Shown here piece after piece: positions 1 through 8,446 of a stretch of 64,000 bases of DNA. Where the stretch lies: contig NZ_CP136693.1 in assembly GCF_032922745.1 (NCBI RefSeq), positions 3,844,001 to 3,908,000 of the forward strand, in the 5' to 3' direction. The DNA is from Marinobacter salarius (lineage in GTDB: Bacteria > Pseudomonadota > Gammaproteobacteria > Pseudomonadales > Oleiphilaceae). A model generated the notes under the pieces. The model saw only the letters and a list, made by a program, of their open reading frames with translations, ran no database searches and was not told where the DNA came from. The position numbers were made by a program, and so were the translations under genes. Within the stretch, counting starts at the first letter, position 1, and every line of letters begins with the position of its first letter.

Positions 1-597
1 CAGATCCAGCAGCGTCTCGTCGTCAAACGCGTCATTACCCACAATATTGAGGTGCTGGATAGCTGCAACCGTGCCTTCGTTAATGTCCAATTTGATGGCA
101 ACGCGATTGCGGGGAAGATCCTCTGCGGTGGCTTTCACCCGCGCGTTGTAACGACCCTGGCTGATGTAGGACCGGAGAATCTCAAGCTCCAGCCGCTCCA
201 GGGTTGCCCGGCGAAATACCTGCCCTTCCTGGAGCCCGGCTCCGGATAGCGCATCCATTAGCATGGGGGTTTCGATGTTCTTGTTGCCCTCAATCTCTAT
301 GGACGTGATCGAAGGCCGTTCCTGGACCGTAAGGATCAGCACACCACCATCACGGCTGGCCTTGATATCGGTAAACAGGCCGGTACGGAACAGATCTTTG
401 ATGGCGTCGGACAACTCCACCTCATCGACCGGTTCCCCGATCGAAACGGGAAATGCGGAAAATACCGTCCCTGCGGATACCCGCTGAAGGCCTTCTACCT
501 CGATATCGGATACGGTGAATTCATCAGCCAGTGCCGGTTTTATGATTGAGGTGGCGACTACCAAGCCTACAGCTATACCCAGAAGAGAACGTCTCAT
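1..597 (-). CDS. bamA: Outer membrane assembly factor BamA, N-terminal part (3' end outside the window)
   Basis: BamA is the beta-barrel insertase of the outer membrane. Only its first 199 residues are visible. The ATG at 597 starts a signal peptide (MRRSLLGIAVGL...KPALA) followed by a periplasmic POTRA domain that opens with FTVSDIEVEGLQRVS and continues with VQERPSITSIEIEGNKNIE, then a second POTRA and the start of a third. The barrel is beyond the left edge. It lies 43 bases downstream of rseP in the usual gammaproteobacterial order. Identification rests on the POTRA sequence and this synteny; no defect is visible in the portion present. Confidence 0.95.
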   Translation of the reverse strand, partial: MRRSLLGIAVGLVVATSIIKPALADEFTVSDIEVEGLQRVSAGTVFSAFPVSIGEPVDEVELSDAIKDLFRTGLFTDIKASRDGGVLILTVQERPSITSIEIEGNKNIETPMLMDALSGAGLQEGQVFRRATLERLELEILRSYISQGRYNARVKATAEDLPRNRVAIKLDINEGTVAAIQHLNIVGNDAFDDETLLDL

Positions 598-640
598 TCA
601 ATAATTTCGCCTGTTGATGCGCGTAAGGAGTTCGCAATTC

Positions 641-1990
641 TCACAACCGCATCAGGTCGTTGTAAAGTGCGAACACCATTAATGTAAGGATCATTGCCAT
701 TCCAATACGCAGTCCGAATGCCTGGGCCTGCTCTGAAAGAGGCTTCCGACGGATGGCTTCAATGGTGTAATAAACAATATGCCCACCATCAAGAACCGGT
801 ATTGGTAGCAGGTTCAGCACCCCAAGACTGACACTGAGGTAGGCAAGAAAACGAATAAAGTCTTCGAAACCGGAACTTACACTGGCTTCCGCTATCCTGG
901 CAATGGTAATCGGGCCACTAAGGTTAGTGGGAGAAAGCAATCCGGTCACCATTTTTTTGATCGCGACCAGGGTTAATCGAGTGTCACCCCAGGTTTCGGA
1001 GAGCGCATTGGGAATCGCTGCCAGGGGACCATAACTGACATCCCTGAGTACGTGATCAGGCCAGGTCACCTCGCTGACACCTGCACCCACGAAACCGGTA
1101 ACACTGCCATCGTCTGCTGTTTTTTCCGCGGGCGTCACACGGATTTTTTCCATGCGACCACCGCGTTCGACTGTCAGCTCCAGGGGCGTTTCGGGCGCCT
1201 CGCGTATGAACGACACCAGCTCGAACCAGTCCGCTACTGGCTTGCCGTCCACCTCAACCACTCGGTCGCCGGACTTCAACCCGCCGGCCTCAGCCCGGCC
1301 ACCTGGTGATATCTCCCCCAGTATTGCCGGTACATCGGGCCGCCAGGGCGTTACACCAAACTCACCCAATGGGTTTGGTGTATCCTCACTTAACCTCCAG
1401 CCATCCAGAGGCCCCCGCAGCGTCCCACGACTCCCGTTCTGCGAGACATCGATGGTTACCTCACCAAACTCACCCGTGCGCTCAAGTAGGCGCATGTTTA
1501 CGTCGCGCCAGGACGTCACACGACGGCCGTCGACCTGGTGAATTTCCATGCCACTGGTGAGCCCAACCCGTTGTGCAACACTGTCCTGACTGACCTCCCC
1601 GACAATCGGAGCAACCGTGGTGAAGCCAACCACGCTGAGCAGCCAGTACGCAGCAATGGCAAACAGGAAATTCGCTACGGGCCCTGCGGCAGCAATGGCA
1701 ATACGCTTTGAGGGGGGCTTGGCAGTGAACGCCTGGCTCTTGAGCTCTTCGGGCACAGGCCCTTCCCGCTCATCCAGCATTTTCACGTAGCCGCCTAGAG
1801 GGATAGCCGCAACCGCAAACTCGGTCCCATGTCGGTCGTACCATGAAAACAGCGGCTTCCCGAAACCGACAGAAAACCGCAAAACCTTGACACCGCAGCG
1901 GCGAGCCACCCAAAAGTGACCAGCTTCGTGGAGCGTCACCAGAATGCCCAGCGTCAGTATCAACGCCAATACGGTTTCAACGATCTGCAT
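641..1990 (-). CDS. rseP: RIP zinc metalloprotease RseP (site-2 protease)
   Basis: This is the inner-membrane site-2 protease that cleaves anti-sigma factor RseA in the sigma-E envelope stress response. The protein of 449 residues matches the family length of about 450. The zinc motif HEAGH is at residues 21-25 in the first membrane helix, and the third metal ligand lies in the LDGGH motif (Asp about 401). Two PDZ domains occupy roughly residues 115-290. The reading frame stays open further upstream, but that extension lies inside dxr and lacks family character, so the ATG at 1990 (MQIVETVLALILTLG) is preferred. It sits between dxr and bamA in the same transcription direction. Confidence 0.95.
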   Translation of the reverse strand: MQIVETVLALILTLGILVTLHEAGHFWVARRCGVKVLRFSVGFGKPLFSWYDRHGTEFAVAAIPLGGYVKMLDEREGPVPEELKSQAFTAKPPSKRIAIAAAGPVANFLFAIAAYWLLSVVGFTTVAPIVGEVSQDSVAQRVGLTSGMEIHQVDGRRVTSWRDVNMRLLERTGEFGEVTIDVSQNGSRGTLRGPLDGWRLSEDTPNPLGEFGVTPWRPDVPAILGEISPGGRAEAGGLKSGDRVVEVDGKPVADWFELVSFIREAPETPLELTVERGGRMEKIRVTPAEKTADDGSVTGFVGAGVSEVTWPDHVLRDVSYGPLAAIPNALSETWGDTRLTLVAIKKMVTGLLSPTNLSGPITIARIAEASVSSGFEDFIRFLAYLSVSLGVLNLLPIPVLDGGHIVYYTIEAIRRKPLSEQAQAFGLRIGMAMILTLMVFALYNDLMRL

Positions 1991-2039
1991 AATGCTCTCT
2001 GTTGGTGATGATAGGACCGCCTCTCGGGACTCGCATGGT

Positions 2040-3230
2040 TCAGACAGCCAGCCCCCGTATCTGTTCCCGTGCGACGGCGCGGCTCTCAGCATCCTTCGCG
2101 AAGATGGTATCGAAACTGTCCGCCGGTACAACCTCGGTGGCTGCCAACGTACGCTCTATGATAAGGGGGATATCCGCAAAACACAGGTTACCGGAAAGAA
2201 AGGCGGCCACGGCCTCTTCGTTTGCGGCATTCATTACCGCTGGTGCCGTTCCGCCCTTATGGAACGCCTCCGCTGCCAACCTCAGGCACGGAAAGCGCTC
2301 CAGATCCGGGCGCTCAAAGTGAAACTGTCCGATACGAAACAGATCCAACGGGGCGACGCCGGCTTCAATTCTCTCGGGCCACGCGAGACCGTTGGCAATG
2401 GGTGTGCGCATGTCAGGACTACCGAGCTGCGCCAGAACGGACCCATCAGCGTACTCAACCATCGAATGAATGATGCTCTCCGGATGGACGTGCACCTCTA
2501 TCATTTCCGGCGTGGTGTTGAACAGCCAGCATGCTTCTATCAGTTCCAACCCCTTGTTCATAAGGGTCGCGGAATCGACTGAAATCTTCTGCCCCATCGA
2601 CCAGTTGGGGTGATTGCAGGCCTCGGCAGGCAGCACGTTGCGCAGGGATTCGGCCGAGTGAGTACGAAACGGCCCGCCGGAGGCAGTGAGCAGAATTCGC
2701 GTAATCCCCGCGCCGCGGGTATCCCGGACCTTGTCCGGGGGCATACACTGGAAGATGGCATTGTGTTCGCTGTCGATTGGCAGAACGTCAGCCCCCGATG
2801 CCAGAACCGCATCCATAAACAGCTTGCCCGACATAACCAGCGCTTCCTTGTTGGCAAGCAAAACGCGCTTGCCCGCCCGCACCGAAGCAAGCGTGGGCGG
2901 CAATCCCACGGCCCCAACGATTGCCGCCATAACCGTATCGGAATCACCATCGCCCGCGACCTGGCATAGTGCTTCCGAGCCACCGAGAACCATCACTGAC
3001 GGCAGGTCACTCAACGCACGAGACAACGCAGCAGCCGCATTTTCATCGGCCATGACCGCATACCTCGGACGAAACTCATGGCACAGCTCCACCATGCTGT
3101 CGACACTGGTACTGGCGGTTAAAGCTGAAACCGAAAACCGCTCCGGATGGCGGCGAATGACATCAAGCGTACTCAGGCCAATGGAGCCAGTCGCCCCAAG
3201 TATCGAAACACGACGTTTCACAATAGTCAC
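2040..3230 (-). CDS. dxr: 1-deoxy-D-xylulose 5-phosphate reductoisomerase
   Basis: The enzyme makes 2-C-methyl-D-erythritol 4-phosphate, the first committed step of the MEP isoprenoid pathway, using NADPH. The dinucleotide-binding loop GATGSIG is at residues 12-18, and the metal and substrate motifs IDSEHNAIFQ and MNKGLELIEA are present. The GTG at 3230 is chosen as start because it overlaps the cdsA stop in a GTGA arrangement, has a GGGG purine tract five bases upstream, and gives 396 residues, close to the family's 398. Other in-frame GTG codons at 3251 and 3221 cannot be excluded. Its product feeds undecaprenyl phosphate made by UppS in the same operon. Confidence 0.95.
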   Translation of the reverse strand: MTIVKRRVSILGATGSIGLSTLDVIRRHPERFSVSALTASTSVDSMVELCHEFRPRYAVMADENAAAALSRALSDLPSVMVLGGSEALCQVAGDGDSDTVMAAIVGAVGLPPTLASVRAGKRVLLANKEALVMSGKLFMDAVLASGADVLPIDSEHNAIFQCMPPDKVRDTRGAGITRILLTASGGPFRTHSAESLRNVLPAEACNHPNWSMGQKISVDSATLMNKGLELIEACWLFNTTPEMIEVHVHPESIIHSMVEYADGSVLAQLGSPDMRTPIANGLAWPERIEAGVAPLDLFRIGQFHFERPDLERFPCLRLAAEAFHKGGTAPAVMNAANEEAVAAFLSGNLCFADIPLIIERTLAATEVVPADSFDTIFAKDAESRAVAREQIRGLAV

Positions 3231-4066
3231 CACTGCCCCGTCGTCAACCACCCCATCAGGGTAATGATCAGGGCAAATACCGGAATCGCAGCCGTCAGGC
3301 TGTCAATTCTGTCCATGATACCGCCATGGCCCGGCAATAGTTGACTGCTATCTTTAATACCCCTGAAACGTTTCAGCATGCTTTCCAGCAAATCGCCAAG
3401 CACGGAAACGGCACCAGTGATCAGGCTCGCAACAACCAGTAACAGCAACTGCATGGTGCTGGCTGAGGCCAGCGCACTGATGATAATCGCGAAGATCGCG
3501 ACTGCCACCAGGCCACCCCAGACACCCGCCCAGGATTTTCCCGGACTGACCCGGGGCGCGAGCTTCGCCTTGCCAAACGCACGGCCGGCAAAATAGGCGC
3601 CGATATCAGCCACCCAGACCACGCAGAACACATAGAGAATAAGCAGCAGGTTGTTGGCACTGTCACCGAACTGAAAACCGCCGGTACGAAGATGATTCAG
3701 CCCTACCCACGCGGGAACCAGCACTAACAAGCCCATCAGGGCGCGGGCAGGCACACCGCCCCAGCGCTCAGAACCGCTGGGGTAATTTCGTACCAGCAGG
3801 AAACTCAGTACCCACCAGAACAATGCCAGCCATAGTACCGCAACAGCCGGAACGTTCAGCAGTCCGTATAACACCACCGCGACCACAAGGGCGTACACAA
3901 CACGAGCTGCTGGCGCAGCCAGGCCGGACATATTGGCCCACTCCCAGGCACCAATGGTGATAATACCCCCGGTAAACAGGGCAAACCCCAAGGGCGGCAG
4001 GAAGAAAATTCCGCCAATGGCGATGGGTGCCAGGATAAGCGCGGTAATAATACGGGTTTTTAGCAC
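3227..4066 (-). CDS. cdsA: Phosphatidate cytidylyltransferase CdsA
   Basis: This integral membrane enzyme forms CDP-diacylglycerol from phosphatidic acid and CTP for phospholipid synthesis. The C-terminal CDP-DAG synthase signature is present (SMLKRFRGIKDS followed by LLPGHGGIMDRIDS), and multiple hydrophobic helices fill the rest. The open frame extends to 4156 inside uppS, but the family-like N-terminus begins at a GTG (4066, reading VLKTRIITALILAP), 22 bases after the uppS stop, giving 279 residues. The stop overlaps the start of dxr by four bases, so the two genes are probably translationally coupled. Confidence 0.93.
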   Translation of the reverse strand: MLKTRIITALILAPIAIGGIFFLPPLGFALFTGGIITIGAWEWANMSGLAAPAARVVYALVVAVVLYGLLNVPAVAVLWLALFWWVLSFLLVRNYPSGSERWGGVPARALMGLLVLVPAWVGLNHLRTGGFQFGDSANNLLLILYVFCVVWVADIGAYFAGRAFGKAKLAPRVSPGKSWAGVWGGLVAVAIFAIIISALASASTMQLLLLVVASLITGAVSVLGDLLESMLKRFRGIKDSSQLLPGHGGIMDRIDSLTAAIPVFALIITLMGWLTTGQW

Positions 4067-4088
4067 GATATCGTTCGCTATCTTGTCG

Positions 4089-4859
4089 TTATTGTTCTGA
4101 CGAAACGCTGGCAATCTGGTCATCGGTCTGACCAAAACGGCGTTTCCGGCCCGCATATGCCTGTAGTGCCTGACTCATTTCCTGCTCTTGAAAATCGGGC
4201 CAGTAAACGGGAGAAAAATACAGTTCGGTATAAGCCAGGTGCCAAAGCATAAAATTGCTGATGCGTTGCTCGCCAGCCGTACGAATCATCAGATCCGGCA
4301 TAGGCAGGTCGCCAATGGAGAGGTGCTGCTGGATAAGGTCATCGGTGATATCGGAGGGCGCCAGCTCCCCGGAACGAACCTTCTCAGCCACTTTACGGCT
4401 GGCCTGGGTGATGTCCCAGTGCCCACCATAATTGGCGGCGATGACCAGCGTCATCCGGGTGTTGTCGCGGGTAAGCGCCTCTGCGCGCTCCATATGTTCC
4501 TGCAAGTCGGCGCTGAACGCAGAGCGATCGCCGACCATGCGCAGGCAAATGTCGTTGCGATGCAGTTTTTTGACTTCCCGCTCCAGCGCAAACAGAAACA
4601 GGCGCATAAGGGCCGACACTTCGTCTTCCGGGCGGCGCCAGTTTTCGCTGGAGAACGCGAACAGGGTAAGCACCTCCACCCCTTGCCGGGCACAGGTTTC
4701 AACCACCGACCTCACCGCCTTCACACCGGCCTTGTGGCCCGCGACGCCTTTCAGTCGCCGTGCCTTTGCCCAGCGATTGTTACCATCCATGATAATGGCC
4801 ACATGCCGGGGCCGGCTACTAGCCGAAACCGGAATCTCTGCGGATACACTTTCCGTCAT
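4089..4859 (-). CDS. uppS: Isoprenyl transferase / undecaprenyl diphosphate synthase
   Basis: The soluble cis-prenyltransferase makes C55 undecaprenyl diphosphate, the lipid carrier for peptidoglycan and O-antigen. The catalytic motif MDGNNRWA (Asp at residue 25) and the C-terminal segments LMIRTAGEQRISNF and ELYFSPVYWPDF are typical of the family. Length is 256 residues, near the usual 250. The ATG at 4859 is preceded by AGGGGAT at good spacing. It lies between frr and cdsA, as in most gammaproteobacteria. Confidence 0.95.
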   Translation of the reverse strand: MTESVSAEIPVSASSRPRHVAIIMDGNNRWAKARRLKGVAGHKAGVKAVRSVVETCARQGVEVLTLFAFSSENWRRPEDEVSALMRLFLFALEREVKKLHRNDICLRMVGDRSAFSADLQEHMERAEALTRDNTRMTLVIAANYGGHWDITQASRKVAEKVRSGELAPSDITDDLIQQHLSIGDLPMPDLMIRTAGEQRISNFMLWHLAYTELYFSPVYWPDFQEQEMSQALQAYAGRKRRFGQTDDQIASVSSEQ

Positions 4860-4934
4860 GCAATCCCCTGTTCAGTCGATACCGGACAAAAGCAATGGCA
4901 CCAACTGATCATTGTACTGAATTGGACTGGCTGA

Positions 4935-5492
4935 TCAGACAGCCATCAAGTCCTCTTCCTTGGCCTTGAGCTGTTTCTCGATCTCAGCGATATAACGGTC
5001 GGTCAACTTCTGAATCTCTTCCTCACCGTAACGCTCTTCGTCTTCGTTGATATCCTTTTCCTTCAGCAGCTCTTTCAGCGTGCTGTTGGCGTCGCGACGC
5101 GCATTACGGACGGAAACCTTGCCATGCTCCGCATCAGCTCTGGCCTGCTTGACCATTTCCTTACGGGTTTCCTCAGTCAACATCGGCATGGGAATTCGAA
5201 TAACCTCACCGTTATTCGACGGGTTCAGGCCCAGGTCCGACATCATGATCGCTTTTTCGATCTTCGGTAGCAGAGGCTTCTCCCACGGAGAAACGGCCAA
5301 CGTACGATTGTCCTCGACATTCACGCTCGCCACCTGCTTGAGCGGTGTCTCCTGGCCGTAGTAATCCACGGTTACGCTGTCCAGAATGGACGGATGCGCT
5401 CGCCCGGTACGGATTTTATTAAAAGCCCAATTCAGGGATTCAAGACTTTTCTTCATCTTCTTTTCAGCATCAGCTTTAATATCGTCAATCAC
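4935..5492 (-). CDS. frr: Ribosome recycling factor
   Basis: RRF splits post-termination ribosomes together with EF-G. The three-helix-bundle sequence is clear: KMKKSLESLNWAFNKIRTGRAHPSIL is the N-terminal helix, with ARADAEHGKVSVRNARRDAN further on. The start is set at the GTG at 5492: a GAGGA Shine-Dalgarno lies seven bases upstream and the product is then 185 residues, the canonical RRF length. An ATG at 5519 would add nine residues that have no family counterpart. It follows pyrH closely (42 bases). Confidence 0.96.
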   Translation of the reverse strand: MIDDIKADAEKKMKKSLESLNWAFNKIRTGRAHPSILDSVTVDYYGQETPLKQVASVNVEDNRTLAVSPWEKPLLPKIEKAIMMSDLGLNPSNNGEVIRIPMPMLTEETRKEMVKQARADAEHGKVSVRNARRDANSTLKELLKEKDINEDEERYGEEEIQKLTDRYIAEIEKQLKAKEEDLMAV

Positions 5493-5534
5493 TGCAGCGT
5501 CCTCGGATTCGTTGTACAAAATGTCTCAATCAGA

Positions 5535-6263
5535 TTACTCAATCAGTGTGCCTTCTGACTCCCCGGTCACGATACGGGTCAGCGCGCCAGAGCGGTTCAT
5601 GTCGAAGACCCGGAGAGGCATACCATGATCCCGCGCAAGGCATATAGCGGTCAGATCCATCACGCCCAGCTTTTTGTCCAGCACCTCGTCATAGGTGAGA
5701 CGATCGTATTTTTCCGCGGTCGGATCCTTGTATGGATCAGCGGAATAAACACCATCAACCTTGGTAGCCTTCAGCACGGCATCCGCTTCAATTTCGATTC
5801 CCCGCAGGCAAGCGGCTGAGTCGGTCGTAAAGAACGGGTTACCGGTGCCTGCACAGAAAATCACCACATCGCCGTCTTTCAGGTCGCGCACCGCCCGCCG
5901 GCGATCATAATGCTCAACAATACCACTCATAGGGATGGCAGACATAACCCGGGTACGGATGTTGGATCGCTCCAGGGCGTCACGCATGGCCAGTCCATTC
6001 ATGACCGTGGCCAGCATGCCCATATGGTCGCCGGTCACCCTGTCCATACCAGCGGCGTTCAACGCCGCACCGCGGAACAGATTGCCGCCGCCAACGACCA
6101 GGCCTACCTGAACACCAATGCCAATGAGCGAACCAATATCCAATGCCATCCGATCAAGCACTTTTGGATCGATGCCAAAATCGTGCTCGCCCATCAAGGC
6201 TTCACCACTGAGCTTGAGCAGGACGCGTTTGTATCTGGGCTGGGTATTGGACGACTTCGGCAT
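5535..6263 (-). CDS. pyrH: UMP kinase
   Basis: PyrH phosphorylates UMP to UDP and is the bacterial-type hexameric amino-acid-kinase-fold enzyme. Visible motifs are KLSGEAL near the N-terminus, VVGGGNLFRG for phosphate binding, and the C-terminal GTLIE. The product is 242 residues, as expected. A GGGGAT ribosome site precedes the ATG. It is separated from upstream tsf by about 185 bases that contain a strong inverted repeat, listed separately. Confidence 0.96.
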   Translation of the reverse strand: MPKSSNTQPRYKRVLLKLSGEALMGEHDFGIDPKVLDRMALDIGSLIGIGVQVGLVVGGGNLFRGAALNAAGMDRVTGDHMGMLATVMNGLAMRDALERSNIRTRVMSAIPMSGIVEHYDRRRAVRDLKDGDVVIFCAGTGNPFFTTDSAACLRGIEIEADAVLKATKVDGVYSADPYKDPTAEKYDRLTYDEVLDKKLGVMDLTAICLARDHGMPLRVFDMNRSGALTRIVTGESEGTLIE

Positions 6264-6315
6264 GAGGATCCCCTTCTATGTGTCTGGCTTGGTGCCTGGC
6301 AGGACAAGCTTCTCA

Positions 6316-6366
6316 GGCTTGTATCTGACATACTCCTCAAAAAAAGGGGTATCTCAGATACAAGCC
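6316..6366 (-). promoter_or_regulatory. Long hairpin in the tsf-pyrH intergenic region
   Basis: Positions 6316-6336 and 6346-6366 form a 21-base inverted repeat with two mismatches around a nine-base loop that contains seven consecutive A on the plus strand. In the direction of transcription (tsf to pyrH) the loop is U-rich, so this is not a standard terminator, which would have the U run after the stem. It may be an attenuator, an RNase processing site or a transcript-stabilising stem that sets pyrH expression relative to tsf. The repeat is seen directly; the role is inferred. Confidence 0.5.
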
Positions 6367-6448
6367 CGCCACGAGAACCGGAAAACTCCGGCTAACGTGG
6401 CAGACTTGGAAGGTGCCCCGGACATCGCCCTGGCACCTGTCAGAAGGA

Positions 6449-7318
6449 TCAGGACTTGCCGGTACCTGCCGCCGCAGCGACCTCTGCCGCAAAATCCACT
6501 TCTTCCTTCTCGATACCTTCACCGACTTCCAGGCGAACAAAACTAACCAGCTCACCGCCGTTGTCCTTAATCAGCTGACCCACACTTTGGTCAGGATTCT
6601 TGACGAACGGCTGCTCGACCAGGCTGTTCTCCGCCAGGAATTTCTTGATCCGGCCGCCCATCATCTTTTCGACGATTTCAGCAGGCTTGCCTTCCATATC
6701 CGGCTGGGCCTTGATGACGTCCTTTTCTTTCTCAAGTTCCTCGGCCGGCATGTCTTCCGGCTTGCCAACCCGTGGGTTAACAGCGGCAACGTGCATGGCA
6801 ACGTCCCGTGCAACTTCAGCGCTGCCTGCAGTGAGGGCCACAACAGACGCAATTTTGTTGGTGCTGTGAACGTAGGCGCCCACAACCGGGCCTTCCACCC
6901 GTACAATACGACGAACGGTGATGTTCTCGCCGATCTTCTGAACCAGCGCTTCACGCTTGGCTTCCAGATCGCCTTCCATCAGTTCGGCAACGTCTGTTCG
7001 GCTATTCTCAAAGGCAACATTCAGAACGTCGTTGGCGAAGTTCATGAAGTTGTCATCACGAGCAACAAAATCAGTCTCGGAGTTCACTTCCAGGATGTAA
7101 GCGACGGTGTTGTCGTCAGACACCTTGATCAGGGAAACACCTTCAGCGGCGGTACGACCCGCTTTCTTGGCAGCCTTCAGGCCGGATGACTTGCGCAGTT
7201 CTTCGATTGCGGCATCAACACTTCCGCCAGCTTCCACCAACGCCTTCTTGCATTCCATCATGCCAAGGCCGGTGCGCTCACGAAGCTCTTTGACCATTGC
7301 AGCAGTAATTGCAGCCAT
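6449..7318 (-). CDS. tsf: Elongation factor Ts
   Basis: EF-Ts is the nucleotide exchange factor for EF-Tu. The N-terminal UBA-like domain (TAAMVKELRERTGLGMMECKK) and the TDFVARDDNF segment of the core that contacts EF-Tu are present. The product has 289 residues. The ATG at 7318 is preferred over 7324 because GAGGA then sits six bases upstream, and the protein then begins MAAITAAMV like its relatives. It is cotranscribed with rpsB, 90 bases upstream. Confidence 0.96.
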   Translation of the reverse strand: MAAITAAMVKELRERTGLGMMECKKALVEAGGSVDAAIEELRKSSGLKAAKKAGRTAAEGVSLIKVSDDNTVAYILEVNSETDFVARDDNFMNFANDVLNVAFENSRTDVAELMEGDLEAKREALVQKIGENITVRRIVRVEGPVVGAYVHSTNKIASVVALTAGSAEVARDVAMHVAAVNPRVGKPEDMPAEELEKEKDVIKAQPDMEGKPAEIVEKMMGGRIKKFLAENSLVEQPFVKNPDQSVGQLIKDNGGELVSFVRLEVGEGIEKEEVDFAAEVAAAAGTGKS

Positions 7319-7353
7319 GTTCATTCCTCTTAACTGTTCCGAATTCTGGACCG

Positions 7354-7382
7354 GTGTGCCCGGCGGTAAACCACGGGCACAC
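7354..7382 (-). promoter_or_regulatory. rpsB-tsf intergenic hairpin
   Basis: A perfect 8-base inverted repeat (GTGTGCCC at 7354-7361, GGGCACAC at 7375-7382) with a 13-base loop lies between rpsB and tsf. There is no U tract after it, so partial termination or mRNA processing is likelier than full termination. The stem is seen directly; the function is inferred. Confidence 0.45.
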
Positions 7383-7408
7383 CCTACAACCTGTTCGCGA
7401 AGGAACTA

Positions 7409-8161
7409 TTACTCCGCAGCGGGAGCAGCACCTTCCGCGTCTTCGCTGACCTCCACAAACTCGTCAGCGCCGGCACCGGCAGACTGGGCCGCTTCCATGC
7501 AGGTTTCAGCAACGGCCTGCACGTAAATCTGGATCGCGCGGATGGCATCGTCGTTGCCAGGAATCACGTAATCAACGCCGTCAGGGTCGCTGTTGGTGTC
7601 AACAACACCGATAACAGGAATGCCCAGCTTGTTGGCTTCTTTGATCGCGATACGCTCGTGGTCAACGTCGATCACGAACATAGCGTCCGGCAGGCCGCCC
7701 ATGTCCTTGATACCGCCGATGGAACGCTCAAGACGGTCCATTTCGCGGGTGCGATCCAGAGCTTCTTTCTTGGTCAGCTTGTCGAACGTACCGTCCTGGC
7801 TCTGTGCTTCCAGGTCGCGATAGCGACGGATTGACTGGCGAATGGTCTTGTAGTTGGTCAGCATGCCGCCCAACCAGCGATGGTTCACGTATGGCTGACT
7901 GGAGCGCAGTGCTTCTTCCTTGATGATCTTGGCCGCCGCACGCTTGGTGCCAACGAACAGGATCTTGTTCTTGTTGCCCGCGAGGTTATGAACGAAGTTC
8001 AACGCATCGTTCATGGCAGGAACAGTCTGCTCTAGGTTGATGATATGAATCTTGTTACGAGCGCCGAAGATGAACTTCGACATTTTCGGGTTCCAGTAAC
8101 GGGTCTGGTGACCGAAGTGGGCGCCTGCTTTCAGCAGGTCACGCATATTTACCTGAGCCAT
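7409..8161 (-). CDS. rpsB: 30S ribosomal protein S2
   Basis: S2 is a structural protein of the small subunit. The sequence MAQVNMRDLLKAGAHFGHQ at the N-terminus and FGARNKIHIINLEQT are family hallmarks. The product is 250 residues, with an acidic, alanine-rich tail (about 20 residues) that is common in marine gammaproteobacteria. An AAGGT ribosome site precedes the ATG. It is the first gene of the operon and diverges from map. In relatives S2 represses its own operon; whether the leader here does so cannot be read directly. Confidence 0.97.
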   Translation of the reverse strand: MAQVNMRDLLKAGAHFGHQTRYWNPKMSKFIFGARNKIHIINLEQTVPAMNDALNFVHNLAGNKNKILFVGTKRAAAKIIKEEALRSSQPYVNHRWLGGMLTNYKTIRQSIRRYRDLEAQSQDGTFDKLTKKEALDRTREMDRLERSIGGIKDMGGLPDAMFVIDVDHERIAIKEANKLGIPVIGVVDTNSDPDGVDYVIPGNDDAIRAIQIYVQAVAETCMEAAQSAGAGADEFVEVSEDAEGAAPAAE

Positions 8162-8446
8162 GATATTTACCTTTTTAGCTTCGGGTTAGTCCTCCACACG
8201 TCCGATTGCCCCAACCTGGCTCCGTTGCCTTTATATAGAGACAACAAGAGCAGGCACCCTGGGACAACGTGCCGACGTGTGTGCGAATTTGCCGGATTTG
8301 TTTCCAGCGGGCGCGTTTATACCATAAATTGCCCGCTGGATTCCATTAATTTGTGTCCCGGAAAGCACGGCAAAACCGCCTCTTCCTTGTACCGGGCAAC
8401 ACTCCCCCTTAAAATGCGTGTTTGATCCAAATCAACGGGAACCCCA
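8162..8446. promoter_or_regulatory. Divergent rpsB/map control region with a 9-base palindrome
   Basis: This 285-base gap must hold the promoters for both the rpsB operon (leftward) and map (rightward). A perfect inverted repeat, CCAGCGGGC at 8304-8312 and GCCCGCTGG at 8331-8339, flanks an AT-rich centre whose minus strand reads TATGGTATAAA, a good -10 candidate for rpsB. About 140 bases of rpsB leader would follow, enough for an S2-binding structure. No clear -35 box was found. The palindrome is seen directly; promoter assignment is inferred. Confidence 0.5.

Noticed and set aside
6413..7189. A 258-codon plus-strand frame opposite tsf
   Set aside because: Shadow of tsf; no homology character.
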